Origin: Streptomyces venezuelae
GTDB lineage: Bacteria > Actinomycetota > Actinomycetes > Streptomycetales > Streptomycetaceae
Length of the DNA: 64,000 bases
Direction: 5' to 3'
Assembly (NCBI RefSeq): GCF_008642335.1
Contig: NZ_CP029191.1
Location: forward strand, 6,262,001-6,326,000
The position numbers and the translations under genes were made by a program. Position 1 is the first letter of the stretch, and each line of letters opens with the position of its first letter. Under the pieces are notes generated by a model. The model worked only from the letters and a program-made list of their open reading frames with translations. It ran no database searches and was not told the origin of the DNA. Shown here one piece after another: positions 55,405-64,000 of this stretch.

Positions 55405-56502
55405 ATGAACGCAATGACGCGTCGCGTCGTCATAGGCACGGCCGCGGTTTCGATGGCACTCGCCATGACCGCATGTGGCAAGGCAGGCGACGGCGACGAC
55501 AAGGGCAGCGGCGGCGACACCAAGACCATCGGTCTGCTGCTCCCCGAGAACAAGACCACGCGCTACGAGACCTTCGACCGTCCTTTCATGGAGGACAAGA
55601 TCGAAGAGCTCTGCTCGGACTGCAAGGTCAAGTACAACAACGCGGCCCAGGACATCGAGACCCAGAAGAAGCAGTTCGACGCCCTCGTCACCCAGGGTGT
55701 CAAGGTCATCATCCTGGACGCGGTGGACTACAAGTCGACCAAGTCCTGGGTCAAGCAGGCCGACAAGCAGGGCGTGAAGGTCGTCGCGTACGACCGCCTC
55801 GCCGAGGGCCCGCTCGCCGCCTACGTCTCGTACGACAACGAGAAGATCGGCCGCCTGCAGGGCGGGGCCATGGTCAAGGCGCTCGGCTCCGACGCCAAGG
55901 ACGCCAACGTCGTCATGATCAACGGCTCGCCGACCGACCCGAACGCCCCCTTCTTCAAGAAGGGCGCCCACTCGGTGCTCGACAAGAAGGTCAAGAAGAT
56001 CGTCTACGAGCAGGACATCCCGGACTGGTCGCCGGACGAGGCGAACCGCAAGATGGCCTCCGCGATCGACAAGCTCGGCAAGGACGGCATCCAGGGCGTC
56101 TACGCCGCCAACGACGGCATGGCCGGCGGCGTCATCACCGCCCTCAAGCAGCGCGGCATCAAGGTCCCGGTCGGCGGCCAGGACGCCGAACTCGCGGGCG
56201 TGCAGCGCATGTTGAGCGGCGACCAGGACTACACGATCTACAAGCAGATCAAGCCGGAGGCCGAGACCACCGCCGAGATCGCCGTCCGCCTGCTCAAGGG
56301 CAAGGACATCGACACGATCACCGACCGCAAGGTCGACTCGCTCAGCGGTGACTTCAAGGGCATCCCGGCCAAGCTCTACGACGCGCAGGCGATCACCAAG
56401 AACGAGGTCGCGGACACGATCGTCAAGGACAAGGTCTACAAGGTCAGCGAGATCTGCACCGCCCAGTACAAGAAGGCGTGCGACGCCGCGGGTATCAAGT
56501 AG
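55405..56502 (+). CDS. xylF: Xylose-type ABC transporter substrate-binding lipoprotein
   Basis: Periplasmic-binding-type protein I of a CUT2 sugar importer, 365 residues. It has a signal peptide with lipobox M-T-A-C near residue 24, followed by the type I fold (I-G-L-L-L-P-E-N-K-T-T-R-Y-E, V-K-V-I-I-L-D-A-V-D, V-V-A-Y-D-R-L, V-Y-A-A-N-D-G-M-A-G-G). These blocks are characteristic of xylose-binding XylF. The ATG (M-N-A-M-T-R-R) has GGAGG upstream. The following genes encode the ATPase and permease. Confidence 0.88.
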   Translation: MNAMTRRVVIGTAAVSMALAMTACGKAGDGDDKGSGGDTKTIGLLLPENKTTRYETFDRPFMEDKIEELCSDCKVKYNNAAQDIETQKKQFDALVTQGVKVIILDAVDYKSTKSWVKQADKQGVKVVAYDRLAEGPLAAYVSYDNEKIGRLQGGAMVKALGSDAKDANVVMINGSPTDPNAPFFKKGAHSVLDKKVKKIVYEQDIPDWSPDEANRKMASAIDKLGKDGIQGVYAANDGMAGGVITALKQRGIKVPVGGQDAELAGVQRMLSGDQDYTIYKQIKPEAETTAEIAVRLLKGKDIDTITDRKVDSLSGDFKGIPAKLYDAQAITKNEVADTIVKDKVYKVSEICTAQYKKACDAAGIK

Positions 56503-56600
56503 CTCCCGCTTGCGGTAAATCCGTCTCTACGAGACGAGGCCCACGGGCGGCGTGAGAGCGCTTCCGGGCCCCCGTATGGGACGGCTTCCAGTACCGGTCA

Positions 56601-56645
56601 GGTGCCCGCCCCATCACACCGCCCCGCAAACGGGGGGCGGGCACC
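56601..56645. promoter_or_regulatory. Intercistronic hairpin between xylF and xylG
   Basis: GGTGCCCGCC (56601-56610) pairs with GGCGGGCACC (56636-56645), and a second stem CCGCCCCG-CAAA-CGGGGGGCGG forms inside the same region. In the 200-bp gap between binding protein and ATPase this may attenuate read-through and stabilise the xylF message. A TGAGAGCGCTTCC element lies just upstream at 56553. Confidence 0.55.
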
Positions 56646-56705
56646 CGACCTGCCCTTGCTGCACCACCATTCCCCGCCGGTCAGGCGGCGAAGGAGATGA
56701 TTCAC

Positions 56706-57497
56706 GTGTCCGCTACGCCCGTGCTGGCGTTGCGCGGGGTCTCCAAGCGGTTCGGCGCCGTCCAGGCGCTCACGGACGTAGACCTCGAAATCCACGCCGG
56801 TGAGGTGGTCGCCCTCGTCGGCGACAACGGCGCCGGCAAGTCCACTCTCGTCAAGACGATCTCGGGCGTTCACCCGATCGACGACGGGACCATCGAGTGG
56901 GAGGGCAAGGGGGTCCGCATCGGACGCCCGCACGACGCCCAGAACCTCGGCGTGGCCACCGTCTACCAGGACCTGGCCCTCTGCGACAACCTCGACGTCG
57001 TCGCCAACCTGTTCCTCGGCAGCGAACTGAAGACGGCCTCCGTCCTCGACGAGATCAAGATGGAGAAGCGGGCCAAGCAGCTCCTGGACACCCTCTCCAT
57101 CCGCATCCCCAGCGTCCGCATCCCGGTCGCGGCGCTCTCCGGCGGCCAGCGCCAGGTCGTCGCCATCGCCCGCGCGCTCGTCGGCGACCCCAAGATCGTC
57201 ATCCTCGACGAGCCGACCGCGGCGCTCGGCGTCGAGCAGACCGCCCAGGTCCTCGACCTGGTGGAGCGGCTCCGCGAGCGCGGCCACGGAGTCATCCTCA
57301 TCAGCCACAACATGGCCGACGTGAAGGCCGTCGCCGACCGGGTCGCGGTGCTGCGCCTCGGCCGCAACAACGGCACCTTCACCGTCGCCGACACCACCAA
57401 CGAAGAGATCATCGCCGCCATCACCGGCGCCACGGACAACGCCGTGACCCGCCGCAAGGCGCGTACGGCCACGGTGACGAAGGAGGACGCGAAGTGA
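56706..57497 (+). CDS. xylG: Xylose-type ABC transporter ATP-binding protein (single cassette)
   Basis: A 263-residue ABC ATPase with Walker A G-D-N-G-A-G-K-S-T near residue 38, signature L-S-G-G-Q near 143 and Walker B I-V-I-L-D-E-P near 163. Classical XylG has two cassettes in about 500 residues; this one has only one, a form common in actinobacterial CUT2 systems. The GTG (V-S-A-T-P-V-L-A-L-R) lies nine bases after GGAG; the ATG at 56697 is too close to that site. It overlaps xylH by four bases. Confidence 0.9.
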   Translation: MSATPVLALRGVSKRFGAVQALTDVDLEIHAGEVVALVGDNGAGKSTLVKTISGVHPIDDGTIEWEGKGVRIGRPHDAQNLGVATVYQDLALCDNLDVVANLFLGSELKTASVLDEIKMEKRAKQLLDTLSIRIPSVRIPVAALSGGQRQVVAIARALVGDPKIVILDEPTAALGVEQTAQVLDLVERLRERGHGVILISHNMADVKAVADRVAVLRLGRNNGTFTVADTTNEEIIAAITGATDNAVTRRKARTATVTKEDAK

Positions 57498-58798
57498 GCG
57501 ACCTCGCCAAGACCCCCAAGGCCCCCGCCGACGCGCCGACGCCCGAGGCCGAGCCCTCGGCCGCGCCGTCCGCCGCGGTCGACCCGCGTCTCCTCGTCCG
57601 CGAGGAGGGCCTGGCCGGCTACTGGACCGAGTTCAAGCGCAAGATGCGCGGCGGTGAGCTCGGCTCGCTGCCCGTCGTCGTCGGCCTGATCGTCATCGCG
57701 ATCGTCTTCCAGCTGAAGAACGAGCACTTCCTGGACGCGAGCAGCCTCGCGAACATCGCCGTCTTCACCTCCGGCCTCGGCATCATGGCCGTCGGCATCG
57801 TCTTCGTCCTGCTCCTCGGCGAGATCGACCTGTCGGTCGGTTCGGTGGCCGGCATGGGCGCGGCCGTATGGGCCGTGCTGAGCGTCACACATGAGCTGAA
57901 CGACTGGCTCTCGGTGCTCATCGCCATCCTGTCCGGTGCGGTCATCGGCTGTCTGCACGGGTTCTTTTTCGCCAAGATCGGCGTGCCCGCCTTCGTGGTC
58001 ACCCTCGCCGGCTTCCTCGGCTGGAGCGGTCTGCAGATCTGGCTGATGGGCGGCGAGGGCAGCATCAACACGCCCGAGGGCAGTGTCGTCGAGGACCTCA
58101 CCGGCCACTTCTTCGCGGAGAAGGGCGCCGCGTACGGCCTCGCGGCCGTCGCGATCATCGCGTACGCCGGTTCCCTGCTCCTCGACAGCAAGCGCCGCAA
58201 GGCCGCCGGGCTCCCGTCCCGGCCGGTCAGCGAGATCGTCCTGCGCACGGTCGTCGTGGCGGTCCTCGCGGGCGGCGCGGCGTACGAGCTGAACGAGCCG
58301 CAGGGCGCCCGCGGCCTGCCGCTGGCCCTGGTGCTCTTCCTCGCCGTCCTGGTGATCGCGGACTTCGTGGCCCGGCGCACCACCTTCGGCCGCCAGGTCT
58401 TCGCGGTCGGCGGCAACGCGGAGGCCGCGCGGCGCGCGGGCATCAACGTGGACCGCGTCCGGATCATCGTCTTCGGCATCTCCGGCATGCTCGCCGCCTT
58501 CGGCGGCCTCTTCATCGCCAGCCTCTCGGGCGGCGCCACGAAGAGCCTGGGCGGCGGCAACACGCTGATGATGGTCATCGCGGCGGCGGTCATCGGCGGC
58601 ACGAGCCTCTTCGGCGGGCGAGGCAAGGTGTGGTCCGCGCTGCTCGGCATGCTGGTGATCCAGTCCATCCAGCAGGGCCTGAACATGCTCGGCATGGCCA
58701 GCGAGATCCAGTACATGATCACTGGCGCGGTGCTGCTCGCCGCGGTGGTCATCGACTCCGTCTCGCGCCGGACGCAGAAGTCGGCGGGTCGCGCCTGA
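57494..58798 (+). CDS. xylH: Xylose-type ABC transporter permease
   Basis: A 434-residue membrane protein of the CUT2 permease type with ten or more hydrophobic segments and blocks such as L-L-L-G-E-I-D-L-S-V-G-S-V-A-G near residue 110, G-G-N-A-E-A-A-R-R-A-G-I near 305 and G-G-T-S-L-F-G-G-R-G near 370. A charged Pro/Ala-rich cytosolic N-terminus of about 60 residues precedes the first segment. The GTG start overlaps the xylG stop. A strong terminator follows. No xylose isomerase or xylulokinase is in the window. Confidence 0.9.
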   Translation: MSDLAKTPKAPADAPTPEAEPSAAPSAAVDPRLLVREEGLAGYWTEFKRKMRGGELGSLPVVVGLIVIAIVFQLKNEHFLDASSLANIAVFTSGLGIMAVGIVFVLLLGEIDLSVGSVAGMGAAVWAVLSVTHELNDWLSVLIAILSGAVIGCLHGFFFAKIGVPAFVVTLAGFLGWSGLQIWLMGGEGSINTPEGSVVEDLTGHFFAEKGAAYGLAAVAIIAYAGSLLLDSKRRKAAGLPSRPVSEIVLRTVVVAVLAGGAAYELNEPQGARGLPLALVLFLAVLVIADFVARRTTFGRQVFAVGGNAEAARRAGINVDRVRIIVFGISGMLAAFGGLFIASLSGGATKSLGGGNTLMMVIAAAVIGGTSLFGGRGKVWSALLGMLVIQSIQQGLNMLGMASEIQYMITGAVLLAAVVIDSVSRRTQKSAGRA

Positions 58799-58809
58799 GT
58801 CACCCACCG

Positions 58810-58850
58810 GACGCACCACTACGGGAACTTTTGTCCCGTAGTGGTGCGTC
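58810..58850. terminator. Strong hairpin terminator after xylH
   Basis: A perfect 17-bp stem (GACGCACCACTACGGGA and its complement) encloses the seven-base loop ACTTTTG. It ends the xylFGH operon and separates it from dxs. Confidence 0.9.
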
Positions 58851-58967
58851 TGTTCGTGTGACGGGGAAAACCCCTCCCGGACGCGTGCCTCAGCCGCGGA
58901 ACATTAGACTCGACAGACCCGGCAACGCTCGAACAGCACATCTCAGCTCTACTGCAAGGAGGCACGG

Positions 58968-60908
58968 GTGCCGCTGCTGACCCGCATCACGGGACCGCGC
59001 GATCTGGACCGTCTCAGCCCGGAGGAGCTGAACCAGCTGGCCGGAGAGATCCGCAGCTTCCTCGTCGATGCCGTCGCCAAGACCGGCGGCCACCTCGGGC
59101 CGAACCTCGGCGTGGTCGAGCTCACCATCGCCCTGCACCGCGTCTTCGAGTCCCCGAAGGACAAGGTCCTCTTCGACACCGGCCACCAGAGCTACGTGCA
59201 CAAGCTGCTCACCGGCCGCCAGGACTTCGCCAAGCTGCGCGGCAAGGGCGGCCTCTCCGGGTACCCCTCGCGCGCCGAGTCCGACCACGACGTGATCGAG
59301 AACAGCCACGCCTCCACCGTCCTGGGCTGGGCCGACGGCTTCGCCAAGGCCAACGAGGTCCGCGGCAAGGACGACCACGTCGTCGCCGTCATCGGTGACG
59401 GCGCGCTGACCGGCGGCATGGCCTGGGAGGCGCTGAACAACATCGCCGCGGCCAAGGACCGCCCCCTGGTCATCGTCGTCAACGACAACGAGCGGTCCTA
59501 CGCCCCGACGATCGGTGGCCTCGCCAACCATCTGGCGACGCTGCGGACCACCGACGGCTACGAGCGCTTCCTGGCCCGCGGGAAGGACTTCCTGGAGCGC
59601 ACGCCGGTCGTCGGCAAGCCGCTCTACGAGACCCTGCACGGCGCCAAGAAGGGCCTGAAGGACTTCATCGCCCCCCAAGGCATGTTCGAGGACCTCGGCC
59701 TGAAGTACGTGGGACCGATCGACGGCCACGACATCGAGGCCCTGGAGTCCGCCCTGCAGCGCGCCAAGCGCTTCGGCGGCCCGGTCATCGTGCACTGCCT
59801 CACCGAGAAGGGCCGCGGCTACCAGCCCGCCGAGCAGGACGAGGCCGACCACTTCCACGGCATCGGCCCCATCCACCCCGACACGGGCCTGCCCATCGCC
59901 GCCTCCGGCATGGACTGGACGTCCGTCTTCGGCGAGGAGATGGTCAAGCTCGGCCACGAGCGCGAGGACATCGTCGCGATCACCGCCGCCATGCTGCAGC
60001 CGGTCGGCCTGAAGAAGTTCGCCGAGGAATTCCCCGGCCGGGTCTACGACGTCGGCATCGCCGAGCAGCACGCCGCCGTCTCCGCCGCCGGCCTCGCGTC
60101 GGGCGGCCTGCACCCCGTCTTCGCGGTGTACGCGACCTTCCTCAACCGCGCCTTCGACCAGCTCCTGATGGACGTGGCGCTGCACAAGTGCGGCGTCACC
60201 TTCGTCCTGGACCGGGCGGGCGTCACCGGCACGGACGGCGCCTCGCACAACGGCATGTGGGACATGTCGATCCTGCAGTGCGTGCCGTCCCTGCGGATCG
60301 CCGCGCCGCGCGACGCCGACCAGGTCCGCCTCCAGCTGCGCGAGGCCGTCGAGGTCGACGACGCCCCGACCGTCGTGCGCTACTCGAAGGGCGCGGTCGG
60401 CCCGGCCGTCAAGGCCGTCGGCAAGGTCGGCGGCATGGACGTGCTGCGCAAGGCGGGCACGAACAAGCCGGACGTCCTCCTCGTCTCCGTCGGCGCGCTC
60501 GCGCCCATGTGCCTGGAGATCGCCGACCTCCTGAACAAGCAGGGCATCACCACCACCGTGGTCGACCCGCGCTGGGTCAAGCCGGTCGACGAGGCCATGG
60601 CGCCGCTCGCCGAGCAGCACCGCGTCGTCGTCACCGTCGAGGACAACTCGCGTGCGGGCGGCGTCGGTTCGGCGATCGCACAGGCCCTGCGCGACGCGGG
60701 CGTCGACGTGCCGCTGCGCGACTTCGGCATCCCGCCGCGCTTCCTCGACCACGCGTCCCGCAAGGAGATCATGGCCGAGATCGGCCTGACCGCCCCGGAC
60801 ATCTCCCGTCAGGTCACGGGCCTGGTCGCCAAGCTCGACGGACGGTACGAGCGGCACGACCGGAATGCAGTGGCCGCCGTGGACTCCGTGGAGCCCGCCC
60901 GCGACTGA
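58968..60908 (+). CDS. dxs: 1-Deoxy-D-xylulose-5-phosphate synthase
   Basis: First enzyme of the methylerythritol-phosphate isoprenoid route; it condenses pyruvate and glyceraldehyde 3-phosphate with thiamine diphosphate. The 646 residues show [12 protein letters not shown] near residue 77, the thiamine-binding [16 protein letters not shown] near 144, a transketolase pyrimidine domain (G-I-A-E-Q-H-A) near 364 and a C-terminal transketolase domain. GTG start with AAGGAGG. It is flanked by terminators, so it is monocistronic. Many Streptomyces have two Dxs paralogues; whether another exists is not visible. Confidence 0.96.
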   Translation: MPLLTRITGPRDLDRLSPEELNQLAGEIRSFLVDAVAKTGGHLGPNLGVVELTIALHRVFESPKDKVLFDTGHQSYVHKLLTGRQDFAKLRGKGGLSGYPSRAESDHDVIENSHASTVLGWADGFAKANEVRGKDDHVVAVIGDGALTGGMAWEALNNIAAAKDRPLVIVVNDNERSYAPTIGGLANHLATLRTTDGYERFLARGKDFLERTPVVGKPLYETLHGAKKGLKDFIAPQGMFEDLGLKYVGPIDGHDIEALESALQRAKRFGGPVIVHCLTEKGRGYQPAEQDEADHFHGIGPIHPDTGLPIAASGMDWTSVFGEEMVKLGHEREDIVAITAAMLQPVGLKKFAEEFPGRVYDVGIAEQHAAVSAAGLASGGLHPVFAVYATFLNRAFDQLLMDVALHKCGVTFVLDRAGVTGTDGASHNGMWDMSILQCVPSLRIAAPRDADQVRLQLREAVEVDDAPTVVRYSKGAVGPAVKAVGKVGGMDVLRKAGTNKPDVLLVSVGALAPMCLEIADLLNKQGITTTVVDPRWVKPVDEAMAPLAEQHRVVVTVEDNSRAGGVGSAIAQALRDAGVDVPLRDFGIPPRFLDHASRKEIMAEIGLTAPDISRQVTGLVAKLDGRYERHDRNAVAAVDSVEPARD

Positions 60909-60940
60909 GGCAGCCCCTGGCGTCGACACGCACCGCCGAT

Positions 60941-60996
60941 GGGCCGGTCACATCACCCTGTACGGGTGGTGGAACCGGCCCATTCGCGTGAATGGG
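60941..60996. terminator. Tandem hairpins after dxs
   Basis: GGGCCGGT...ACCGGCCC with an inner imperfect stem (60941-60981) is followed at once by CCCATTC-GCGT-GAATGGG (60979-60996). The two overlap by three bases, so they may be alternative folds. They lie between dxs and the APC permease. Confidence 0.7.
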
Positions 60997-61066
60997 CCCG
61001 TCCCGGCGCTTGCGGGGTACCCGGCCTCTCGATCATGTCGGGGACGACAAGCGTGGGAGGTAGCCC

Positions 61067-62560
61067 GTGAGCAGCACCCTCTTCAGGACGAAGAGCGTCG
61101 AGCAGTCCATCAAGGACACCGAGGAACCGGAGCACGCGCTCAAGAAGTCGCTGTCCGCCCTCGACCTCACGGTCTTCGGCGTCGGCGTCATCATCGGCAC
61201 CGGCATCTTCGTGCTGACCGGAAAGATCGCCAAGGAGACGGCGGGGCCCTCGGTCGCCCTCGCCTTCGTCGTCGCCGGGGTCGTCTGCGCCCTCGCGGCC
61301 CTCTGTTACGCCGAGTTCGCCTCGACCGTGCCGGTCGCCGGATCCGCGTACACCTTCTCGTACGCCTCTCTCGGCGAATTCCCCGCCTGGATCATCGGCT
61401 GGGACCTGATCCTGGAGCTCGCGCTCGGCTGCGCGGTGGTGGCGGTCGGCTGGTCCGGCTATCTGCGCTCACTCCTCGACACCGCGGGCATGCACCTGCC
61501 GCAGGCGCTGAGCGGGACGCACGAGGGGCGGTTCGGCTTCGACCTGCTCGCCGCCGTCCTCGTGCTCGTCCTCACCGGCATCCTGGTCGCCGGGATGAAG
61601 CTCTCCTCGCGGGTCACCAACGTCATCGTCGCCGTCAAGGTCACCGTGGTGCTCCTCGTCATCGTCGTCGGCGCGTTCCTCATCACGGGCGCCAACTACG
61701 ACCCGTTCGTCCCGCCCACCGAGCACGTCGAGGGCGGCGGCGGCATCACCGCGCCGCTGGTCCAGCTGCTCTTCGGCTTCACGCCCTCGCACTTCGGCGT
61801 CATGGGCATCTTCACCGCGGCGGCCGTAGTCTTCTTCGCGTTCATCGGCTTCGACATCGTCGCGACCGCCGCCGAGGAGACCCGCAACCCGCAGCGCGAC
61901 GTGCCCCGCGGCATCCTCGGCTCGCTGCTCGTCTGCACGATCCTCTACGTCGCCGTCTCCGTCGTCGTCACCGGCATGCAGAAGTACACCGAGCTCTCCA
62001 CGGACGCGCCGCTCGCCGACGCCTTCAAGGCCGTCGGGCACCCCTTCTGGTCCGGTGTGATCAGCTTCGGCGCGGCCGTCGGACTCACCTCCGTCTGCAT
62101 GATCCTGCTGCTCGGCCAGACCCGCGTGTTCTTCGCGATGAGCCGCGACGGCCTGCTCCCGCAGAGCTTCTCCAAGGTCCATCCGAAGTTCGGCACCCCG
62201 TACCGCTCCACGATCCTGCTCGGCGTGATCGTCGCCGTCGTCGCCGGGTTCACCTCCATCGACGAGCTCGCCGAACTCGTCAACATCGGCACCCTGTTCG
62301 CCTTCGTCGTGGTCGCCCTCGGCGTCATCCTGCTCCGCAGACAGCGCCCCGACCTGCCGCGCGCCTTCCGCACCCCGATGGTGCCGCTCGTGCCCGTCCT
62401 GTCGATCCTCGCGTCGCTCTGGTTGATGCTGAACCTGCCCGCGGAGACCTGGGTGCGGTTCGGTGTCTGGATGGTCCTCGGCGTCGTCGTCTACTTCGTG
62501 TACGGGCGCTCGCACAGCCGGCTGCACCAGCGCGACCCGCACGCGAACGACGCACGGTAG
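61067..62560 (+). CDS. APC-superfamily amino-acid permease (cationic amino acid transporter type)
   Basis: A 497-residue membrane transporter with about twelve transmembrane segments, G-V-G-V-I-I-G-T-G-I-F-V near residue 38 and F-A-F-I-G-F-D-I near 255. It is close in type to the permease at 7053-8501 but clearly distinct in sequence. GTG start after GGGAGG. Substrate is unknown; a basic amino acid is likely by family. It stands after the dxs terminator and nine bases before the glycosyltransferase-like gene. Confidence 0.88.
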   Translation: MSSTLFRTKSVEQSIKDTEEPEHALKKSLSALDLTVFGVGVIIGTGIFVLTGKIAKETAGPSVALAFVVAGVVCALAALCYAEFASTVPVAGSAYTFSYASLGEFPAWIIGWDLILELALGCAVVAVGWSGYLRSLLDTAGMHLPQALSGTHEGRFGFDLLAAVLVLVLTGILVAGMKLSSRVTNVIVAVKVTVVLLVIVVGAFLITGANYDPFVPPTEHVEGGGGITAPLVQLLFGFTPSHFGVMGIFTAAAVVFFAFIGFDIVATAAEETRNPQRDVPRGILGSLLVCTILYVAVSVVVTGMQKYTELSTDAPLADAFKAVGHPFWSGVISFGAAVGLTSVCMILLLGQTRVFFAMSRDGLLPQSFSKVHPKFGTPYRSTILLGVIVAVVAGFTSIDELAELVNIGTLFAFVVVALGVILLRRQRPDLPRAFRTPMVPLVPVLSILASLWLMLNLPAETWVRFGVWMVLGVVVYFVYGRSHSRLHQRDPHANDAR

Positions 62561-62569
62561 TCACCCCGT

Positions 62570-64000
62570 ATGGTCGCGCCGCCCTCGGCGTCACCGCGCT
62601 CCGTACGCCACCTCCGGGTGCCGGGCCCACGGAAGGAGCACGTCGCCGAAGGCGGTGCCCGGCGCCCCCGCGCCTACTGGGCCCGCCTGCTGCCCCTGCT
62701 CGCCGCCCTCGCCTGCGCGACCCGGCTGCCCTCGTTCCGGTGGCCCCTGTGGAACCCCGACGAGGGGTACCTCGCCGTGCAGGCACAGATGCTGGCGCAC
62801 GGCGGCGCGCTCTACGAAACCGTCGTCGACCGCAAGCCGCCGCTCGTCCCCTGGCTGTACGCGGGGGCCTTCGCGCTCTTCGGCGACGGCTCGCTCCTGC
62901 CGCTCAAGGTGCTCGCGGTCGCCGCGCAGCTCCTGACGGCGGCGCTCCTCGTCTCCCTGGCCCGGCGCCGCTGGGGCGACGGCGCGGGCCGCACCGCAGG
63001 CGTGCTGTACCTCCTGATCTCCATCGGCCTCAACCCCGAGGACACCCAGGCCGCCGCCTTCGAGGTCTTCATGCTGCCCTGCACGGCCGCCGCCATGTGG
63101 TGCGCCGACCGGCGCCGCTGGGGAGCCGCGGGAACGGCGGTGGCCTGCGCGTTCCTCGCCAAGCAGACCGGGGGAGCGGTCCTGCTCCCGGTCGGCTGGC
63201 TGCTGTGGCGGGCCGGGGCCCACCGCCGCGACACGGTGCGCCTCGCGGCCGGACTCGGCGCGCCCGTCCTCGCCGCCGCCCTCCTGACGACCCCCGCGGG
63301 CTTCGTGTTCTGGACGGTGACGGGCTCGGGGGCCTACGCCTCCTTCACCGGCTCCGAACTCCACGTCCTGGGGCGGGGCCTGGTGAACGCCGCCGTCCTC
63401 GCCGCGGCCTGCGCGGGCATCGCCGCGCCCGTCGTACGCGTCCTGCGCATCGCCCGCACCGGGGCGCCGGAACTCTGGCTCTGGCTCGCCTCGTCCGTGG
63501 CCGCCGTGCTCCTCGGCTTCCACTTCTTCGGCCACTACTACCTGCAACTCATGCCGCCGCTCGCCCTCCTCGGCACGGCCGCCCTGCAGATCCTGCCGCG
63601 CGAGCGGACGGCCCGCGCGATCGCCGTCTCCGGCTGCGCGTGCGCCGTGTTCCTGGCGTGGGGCCTGCTCGCGCCGCGCCCCGAACTGGCCCACGCCACA
63701 CGCCTCGCGGAGGCCGTCAGGGACCGCACCGCGCCGGACGACCGCGTGCTGTTCTGGGGCATACACCCCGAGGCGTACTGGCTCGCCGACCGCACCCCCG
63801 CGAGCCGCTACCTCACCGCCGGACTCCTCACCAACTACAGCGGCGGCAGGAACGGGCCGCAGGTGGGCGAGAAGTACGCGGTCGACGGCGCCTGGCCGGT
63901 CTTCCGTGAGGAACTGCGCAGCCGGCCCCCCGCGGTCGTCGTCGACGACTCACGCGGCAAGCCGTTCGCCCCGGACCGCGTCCCGGCCCTGCGACGGTTC
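62570..64000 (+). CDS. GT39-like membrane glycosyltransferase, 3' end beyond the window
   Basis: A single open frame of 477 codons runs from ATG at 62570 to the last base of the window without a stop, so the C-terminus is missing. After a basic N-terminus comes the first hydrophobic segment and then W-N-P-D-E-G-Y near residue 65, the acidic-pair motif expected in the first extracellular loop of GT-C dolichol/polyprenyl-phosphate glycosyltransferases of the GT39/ArnT kind. About eight further hydrophobic segments and H-F-F-G-H-Y-Y-L-Q near 320 follow. It probably transfers a sugar from a lipid carrier. Acceptor is unknown. Confidence 0.75.
   Translation, partial: MVAPPSASPRSVRHLRVPGPRKEHVAEGGARRPRAYWARLLPLLAALACATRLPSFRWPLWNPDEGYLAVQAQMLAHGGALYETVVDRKPPLVPWLYAGAFALFGDGSLLPLKVLAVAAQLLTAALLVSLARRRWGDGAGRTAGVLYLLISIGLNPEDTQAAAFEVFMLPCTAAAMWCADRRRWGAAGTAVACAFLAKQTGGAVLLPVGWLLWRAGAHRRDTVRLAAGLGAPVLAAALLTTPAGFVFWTVTGSGAYASFTGSELHVLGRGLVNAAVLAAACAGIAAPVVRVLRIARTGAPELWLWLASSVAAVLLGFHFFGHYYLQLMPPLALLGTAALQILPRERTARAIAVSGCACAVFLAWGLLAPRPELAHATRLAEAVRDRTAPDDRVLFWGIHPEAYWLADRTPASRYLTAGLLTNYSGGRNGPQVGEKYAVDGAWPVFREELRSRPPAVVVDDSRGKPFAPDRVPALRRF

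Noticed and set aside
60865..63909. 1014-codon plus-strand frame across the permease and glycosyltransferase genes
   Set aside because: Arg/Pro-rich out-of-frame translation of two well-supported genes.

Overview
The window reads as a chromosomal segment of a Streptomyces or a very close relative. It is very G+C rich, codons end in G or C, GTG and TTG starts are common, lipoboxes and twin-arginine signals are frequent, and there are several Streptomyces-typical families (DUF5133, DUF6194, TioE-type MerR, NgcEFG, Rok7B7, an HTH-fused MurA paralogue). From memory, the order HTH-MurA / aconitase / ... / ngcEFG / rok7B7 / xylFGH / dxs / permease matches the S. coelicolor SCO5998-SCO6014 neighbourhood. 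I could not run a search to confirm this. No rRNA, tRNA, CRISPR array, prophage or full insertion sequence is visible.

Layout. The left edge (1-71) is the start of a divergent gene, probably a GAF-type sensor. Positions 318-4414 hold the bacterial RNA-repair pair Hen1/Pnkp. A 175-bp element with 20-bp terminal inverted repeats sits exactly on the Pnkp stop codon. Positions 4649-8501 carry arginine deiminase, ornithine carbamoyltransferase and an amino-acid permease, an arginine-catabolic set without a carbamate kinase. Positions 9185-17162 form an aromatic-CoA catabolic cluster: enoyl-CoA hydratase, fused FAD monooxygenase/old-yellow-enzyme reductase, AMP-forming ligase, acyl-CoA dehydrogenase, RidA-like protein and a PaaX-type repressor. 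The two outward promoters share a candidate operator. The gene set fits 2-aminobenzoyl-CoA (anthranilate) or salicylyl-CoA breakdown.

Positions 17075-30327 are mixed housekeeping and accessory genes: a DUF5133 protein, a lipoprotein, the HTH-MurA fusion, a Tat amidohydrolase with a divergent LacI regulator, a TetR/methyltransferase pair with twin palindromic operators, aconitase, a secreted protein made of three 71-residue repeats, a VOC protein and DUF6194/TioE. Positions 30521-34798 carry a secreted chymotrypsin-like protease, a Tat FAD oxidoreductase, a lipoprotein and a zinc-ribbon protein. Positions 34862-39992 hold a four-gene set of unknown function (AAA+ ATPase, TPR membrane protein, uncharacterised protein, HEAT-repeat protein).

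Positions 40112-58798 are devoted to sugar use: a GH92 mannosidase, NgcEFG (N-acetylglucosamine/chitobiose import), a second CUT1 transporter, an EamA exporter, the ROK regulator Rok7B7 and the XylFGH importer. DasR-like sites precede both CUT1 operons. Between the mannosidase and ngcE lie a 3' remnant of an FAD monooxygenase and a frameshifted membrane-protein gene. The right end has dxs, a second APC permease and the first 477 codons of a GT39-like membrane glycosyltransferase that runs off the window.
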